A DNA stretch of 64,000 nt. Origin: Nilaparvata lugens (Eukaryota > Arthropoda > Insecta > Hemiptera > Delphacidae). Made by a program: the position numbers and the translations under genes. The stretch lies in NCBI RefSeq assembly GCF_014356525.2, contig NC_052504.1:58717137-58781136 (forward strand), in the 5' to 3' direction. Within the stretch, counting starts at the first letter, position 1. Each line of letters begins with the position of its first letter. The notes beneath the pieces are model-generated. The model was not told where the DNA came from. It searched no databases and was given only the letters and a program-made list of their open reading frames with translations. Positions 59,236 through 64,000 of the stretch are shown here, in pieces.

Positions 59236-62200
59236 CTGAAATTACTCTGAAAACTGAGTGTCATTCTAGAGACACAGACTGCACAAGAACCTGATCTACA
59301 TTGTCTGCTCTGCTGGGCACACTCTCTCTCTCATATCGAGATAATATCAGGCAAACAACACATTTAATTCCATTCTATACGACTCTCTTAGTTCAACATG
59401 CAAACTTTCCATATGAATATCGTCTTCATCGAAATTCTCAAATAATGCTTGAAGTTCAAGAATAATTCATTTAATGCATACCGTACTTATAAAAGAATTA
59501 CCTGCATGGACATGAGCTAACTAATTTCATAATTCCTTCACATTTGTTTAAGATGAGGATTGAGGACATTGAATATAATTGAGGAAATCAACAACAAATC
59601 TGTTTCATTTCATCTTCTTGTATAGCTGTGCATGGATTCACATTAACTAGCATCATTTTATGGAAATAGTACAAATCATTATTCTATTTTCAAGAGAATA
59701 CAGTGGACGATGGTTGATAATAATAATAGGTTAATAATAAAATGAAGAAAATAAACGCACACGTTTGGGATGAGTTCAACTGATTGGAGAGGAGATTGAG
59801 TTTTTCAAATAGGAAGAACTTTCTTGCAAAACTACTTAACTTGATTCCATGTCAATTCTGTACTTTAGTAGCATATTTCTGTATTTTATTGAGATGTATG
59901 ATGAGATTTTCCACGAATAAAGTTAATTCTTCATTCTCCTAATCAATACTCTTTTTTATGTACACCAATTGTCTGATTGCAGTAATAATAGCAATCAATA
60001 ATAATTGTTATTCAACTTCACAACCTAATTAAAACCAGAGTTGAATAATTATTCCATTTTTGTTGATTTATTTACGGAAGCAAGAAGCTACTGTACTTAG
60101 AATTAATATAGTGCCTGCAATTGAGAAAATAGCTTCAAAAGAATTCTAACAACAAGTACAGCAGTGTTCTTTAATAATGGACAATCTAAGAACAATATTT
60201 GTCCTTCTATCTTACATCACTTCATCCTAATCAAGGATAGATCTACTGAACTTCAGTACTTCAGAGCACCAGAATAATATTCTGCTTCTTGATGCACATA
60301 TTTTAATTTGAATAATAAAATATAACGGCCACTGTATATCTTTCTCTTGGGAGAAGTCAACTCAAGTCTGGGAGTAATCAATTCAAGTATTTTAAAGAAA
60401 TCAAAATGAGACCACGAGGTCCGATTCACTAGAGCCTAATAACAATCCTGAATATTGCGGTAGCTGGTATGCATTCAGACTGCTTACTGTATGCAGGCTA
60501 ATTGACAATAATATTTTGGTTGTGATTATTTGAACACAACACATAGGTGATAATGGGATGAAAGGTTGGCTGTTGGGATTGGATCTAAGATATATCAATG
60601 ACATTAAACATACAATTCAATATAATTTTCAATTATAATTTATTGATAAATGATTTGTATTTACAAGATTTTGTGCAATTGAACATAATAAAATATAATG
60701 GTGGTCAACATTGAATTTTACCTTTTCATGTAACATATTCTGTAGTTTACACTTACAGAAGATCATGACTATCATAGTTATCAGATCTCTAATTTAGTTA
60801 ATAACTAAATGAATGTTGAATCAGTAAGAAAGCTACTTCATAGAGGTGCCTAATTTATGGAGAATGAGATCACTACGATGATAACACAGATTTCTAAATT
60901 TGTATCATAAACCAACTTGAATAATTCCAATCTACCAGCTCTGATCAATAACATTGCAGGTTTTCCAGCTCAAACATCAACAACAAACCTAATTCAAATC
61001 TAAATCCTCCTTTTAAAGGTCGGATAACACCAAGCTATTCACTTATATTTATATTATTTGTACAATTTTAACTAGAACATTGATATTATCATCAATGACA
61101 TTCTAATATAAGTTCTTTATGCCGAAAATCTCAGAACTGTTTTAGAAAAATAAACATTAAATTCCGTATCATCATTGAACTTAACAAAATGAAACCTCAA
61201 TATTGGGGATTGCAGCCTACTGGCAATGAAGATAAACTATGTCTCAAATGGAACATTATTATAATGAATGAATTGAAATAAAAGTTGAAAAATTTTCAAA
61301 TAGTGTTCAAAAAACTCTCAAGGTTCATAAAGTTATAATTAGTTATAAAATGTTCTTCATCCAAGAAATTCATAAATAACAAAATTTCCACTTGTAATAT
61401 AAACCGTTTGATTCAGTGGACTTATCCGAAACCGACCATCGAAGTTGTATCTTTCTAAACTCTAATATTCAATACAGTATTATAATTTGGAATATTATTG
61501 GGATTAAACTGGGACAGACAGTTTGAATTGCTCTTATAAACTGAAGATAGTCAAGTTCGACAATTCAGTAGCAATTTTCAAAACTGTACTCATTCGAGAG
61601 AAGTTTATTTTCCATAAAAACAGGTGTGATCAATAAAAATGTAGTTAATATGTATAAATGTTAAAAAAAATAATAGTTGTTGGTTTAGAGATGGAAGTCA
61701 TTGCTCTCCAATACTAATAAAACGCACTTATGAAGAAAAGTGTTTTTTCCTGTCGAATGGAACGAAAATGCTAATTTAAAATTCAACCTTCTCAATTTTC
61801 TATTCCAACTTGAAGTTAACACATTTTCAAACAGTAAAAAATCATATTTAGACCCCACTATTATACTACAACAGACTATCTTACAAAGTGCATTTTACAA
61901 ACTATGAACATAAGAACTAAACTATAAATTATATACAAAAACAAACGGAAATAATAATTTTATTAATAAATAATGAAAATTATTTCCTGTGATTACCACT
62001 AGGAATGTTAGCTTTGGTACTTGCTCAAGAAATACAATATTTTAAATCTACAAATTATACATTGACAAACATACTGGCTATTATGCAGATAAGAGGCTAG
62101 TTCAGAGATTGTCCATAAATATCGATTAAGAGTTAACAAATTATGTAAAGCATAAATGTAAAGTTTCGATGAACTTTTCATCACATAAGCTACGAAATTC

Positions 62201-63214
62201 AAAACCTTTCGTATATGATAATATAATACTTTTGTCGGTGGAAGTAAAATTGGAATTCGCATTATTGTTTAATGGAAATTTGAAACTGGAAAGGTTCAAA
62301 GAACAGTGTAAAGAATGCATTTTTATAGGGTTTCATTTCAATAGTTTGAATATCAGGACTACAAAAATAGATAGAAATTCATCAGATTTAGAAAAATAGT
62401 TTTCTGATAATGTTAATAGCATTGATAATGCTGACAAGAGCTATATACACTTTTAGTAATAAAACAAGATATTTTCTCAGTATTTGTTTTCAAAGATCGA
62501 ATAATAATAGAGAAAATTCAGGTAGGTATACAGTTATGATAGCTGTATACAATATGCACTTATTGTTTAAAAAATATTAATGATACCAACTGATCAAAGA
62601 GGCAAGATTGCAAACTTTAATGTGGATTGTTTTCATAGACGTTACTTCAATAAGTTAATTAGAAAATAAGTAATAAATAATATAAATTACATGGTAACTC
62701 ATGTAGAAAAGTGTTACCCACATTCCTTTGGTGCTCTTTGAATCCCATCACCATGTCTATACAATCAGGGTCAAACAATTGAAAAATAAGACTTCTTGAA
62801 GATGAGATGATGTTTACCATCTTTTTACAGGTATTGAGTCAATAGCAGAATAAGTTCTGATATTTTCATAATAGTTATGAGTACTTCTGAGAACAGCATA
62901 GAATACATTAAATTCAGTTGACTTGTTATTTACAATAGAAACATTTCTTGGAGAAAAAGAATGGCATTGATTTATGTAGGTAATACAATATCAATAGGTA
63001 TTGCACCAATTTAATACATCTATTACATATAACTCGAATCTACATTCAAATTGACGAGATACAGTATTCCATGTTACTTTTTTGATACACATAATAATTT
63101 CGGATGGGATATTTTCAATATTTTTCGTCTATTGTAAAGAACTTTGGAATCAACTAACTATTATTTACTTTCCATACATCAAATACTAATTAAGGGTTCT
63201 TTTCTACACGACAT
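59236..63214. other. Intergenic or intronic AT-rich DNA
   Basis: No supported exon. A minus-strand open frame around 62,700-62,800 (FDPDCIDMVMGFKEHQRNV) looks protein-like but has no good acceptor. The remaining open frames are AT-rich chance frames. Confidence 0.45.
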
Positions 63215-63701
63215 TTTATTATTCGTATTATAATTAATAGACACACAACATTCAAATGTGCATGCACAAAGTTTGGTTAGTTGAACCACAATGGAATGGT
63301 TGAAGTGTTATTATTTGTTCAAGTCTGATGATATTAAGAGTATGAGAACAGATTTATATCATATTAGGTTTCTGAAACGAATAAAATTTCCGCACTTCTC
63401 CACTAATCTGTCACAATTATAGTTATCATTTTGAATAGTATTTCAGCCGATTCTATAACAAATCTCTAAATTAGTTCAAAAACAAAGGTTTCGATGAGGA
63501 GATATGAACATTATTGGTCTGATTGACATGGCATGAAGTTTACGTCGATTTTTATCAATAGGTTATTGAAATAACTGTCGAATGTATATGAACATCAAAG
63601 AGACAATATTTTTTTGAAGCCTTTCTACAGAATAGCAAAGAACTTTGAGATGCGTTGAAAAAGTGAAGTATAGTCGAGGCTAGCGAATGTTTGTAACTGA
63701 T
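63215..63701 (-). other. Probable 3' UTR of the coiled-coil gene
   Basis: AT-rich non-coding sequence after the stop at 63702. A minus-strand AATAAA at 63215-63220 is a plausible poly(A) signal, giving a 3' UTR of about 500 bases. The extent is inferred. Confidence 0.4.
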
Positions 63702-63845
63702 CTAGACTGGCGAACCTTCACCATTGGCTGTTGTGTAGTCTTTCAGCAGTTCTCTTAGCCTGAGAATCTCTTTGGAGGCAGAAGCTAGATCCGATTGCAA
63801 CTGGAGTTCCTTCTCTCGAAGTCGCTTGATATCTCTCTGACAAGT
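63702..63845 (-). CDS. Last coding exon of an unidentified coiled-coil protein
   Basis: The acceptor CTTGTTATATTTCAG is followed by 47 codons and TAG at 63702-63704. Peptide: TCQRDIKRLREKELQLQSDL, then ASASKEILRLRELLKDY, and a short tail TTANGEGSPV. Leu, Ile and Ala at heptad-like spacing among alternating Arg/Lys and Glu/Asp give a strong coiled-coil pattern for about 35 residues, ending a few residues before the C-terminus. Only the phase-0 frame is open. The rest of the gene lies to the right of the window, so this is partial. The 3' UTR probably extends left to the AATAAA at 63215-63220. I do not recognise the parent family and give no function. Confidence 0.7.
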   Translation of the reverse strand, partial: TCQRDIKRLREKELQLQSDLASASKEILRLRELLKDYTTANGEGSPV

Positions 63846-64000
63846 CTGAAATATAACAAGCAAGGTGAATTGAATTATGAAATTTATTATGTGAAAAGCA
63901 TGAGGTAACAATACTTTAATTATGGAAGACTAGGGAGAAGGATTTGAAACTCAAACCCTGTGATAACAGTTTGCAACCTGATTTTCAAGATATATGCGGT
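63846..64000 (-). other. Intron of the coiled-coil gene
   Basis: Sequence directly upstream of the last exon's acceptor. No second exon is visible before the window edge. Confidence 0.5.

Noticed and set aside
62690..62830. Protein-like minus-strand frame FDPDCIDMVMGFKEHQRNV
   Set aside because: No acceptor with a pyrimidine tract at its start. It may be part of a dispersed repeat.

Overview
The window looks like an AT-rich arthropod genome, most likely a hemipteran insect and possibly a planthopper. The reasons are small intron-split exons, a split ends (spen) start exon, an insect-type secreted CUB protein, many short inverted-repeat elements, and many copies of the palindrome TAGGCCTA. 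The species call is inference. All three recognised gene models are on the minus strand. I saw no prokaryotic features, tRNA or rRNA genes, or CRISPR arrays.

Layout. (1) 1-39,026: almost no coding signal. Because spen exon 1 lies at 39,027-39,109, reads leftward and has no visible downstream exon, most of this tract is probably one giant spen intron. It contains short islands of higher GC with dense factor-like motifs, several small repeats, and one candidate plus-strand terminal exon at 1,144-1,227. (2) 39,027-39,550: spen start exon, an upstream ORF that overlaps its start codon, and a GC-rich promoter-like island with a perfect CRE palindrome. (3) 39,550-46,850: intergenic DNA packed with foldback (MITE-like) elements, some of them nested, and one Helitron 3' end. 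(4) 46,851-56,465: a complete eight-exon gene for a predicted 511-residue secreted protein with a cysteine-rich module and CUB domains. I rebuilt it exon by exon and every junction agrees in phase. (5) 56,466-63,701: upstream of the CUB gene, with a decayed LINE, a short Helitron with a doubled 3' terminus, and an orphan candidate exon. (6) 63,702-63,845: the last coding exon of an unidentified gene ending in a coiled coil.

How the genes relate: the three models are head-to-tail on the same strand (coiled-coil gene, then CUB gene, then spen), and nothing suggests shared function. spen encodes an RRM/SPOC nuclear regulator, the CUB protein should be secreted, and the last gene is unknown. The most useful results are the complete CUB gene model, the spen anchor with its uORF, the doubled-end Helitron, the nested palindromes at 44 kb and the nuclear-receptor half-site cluster at 25.05 kb.
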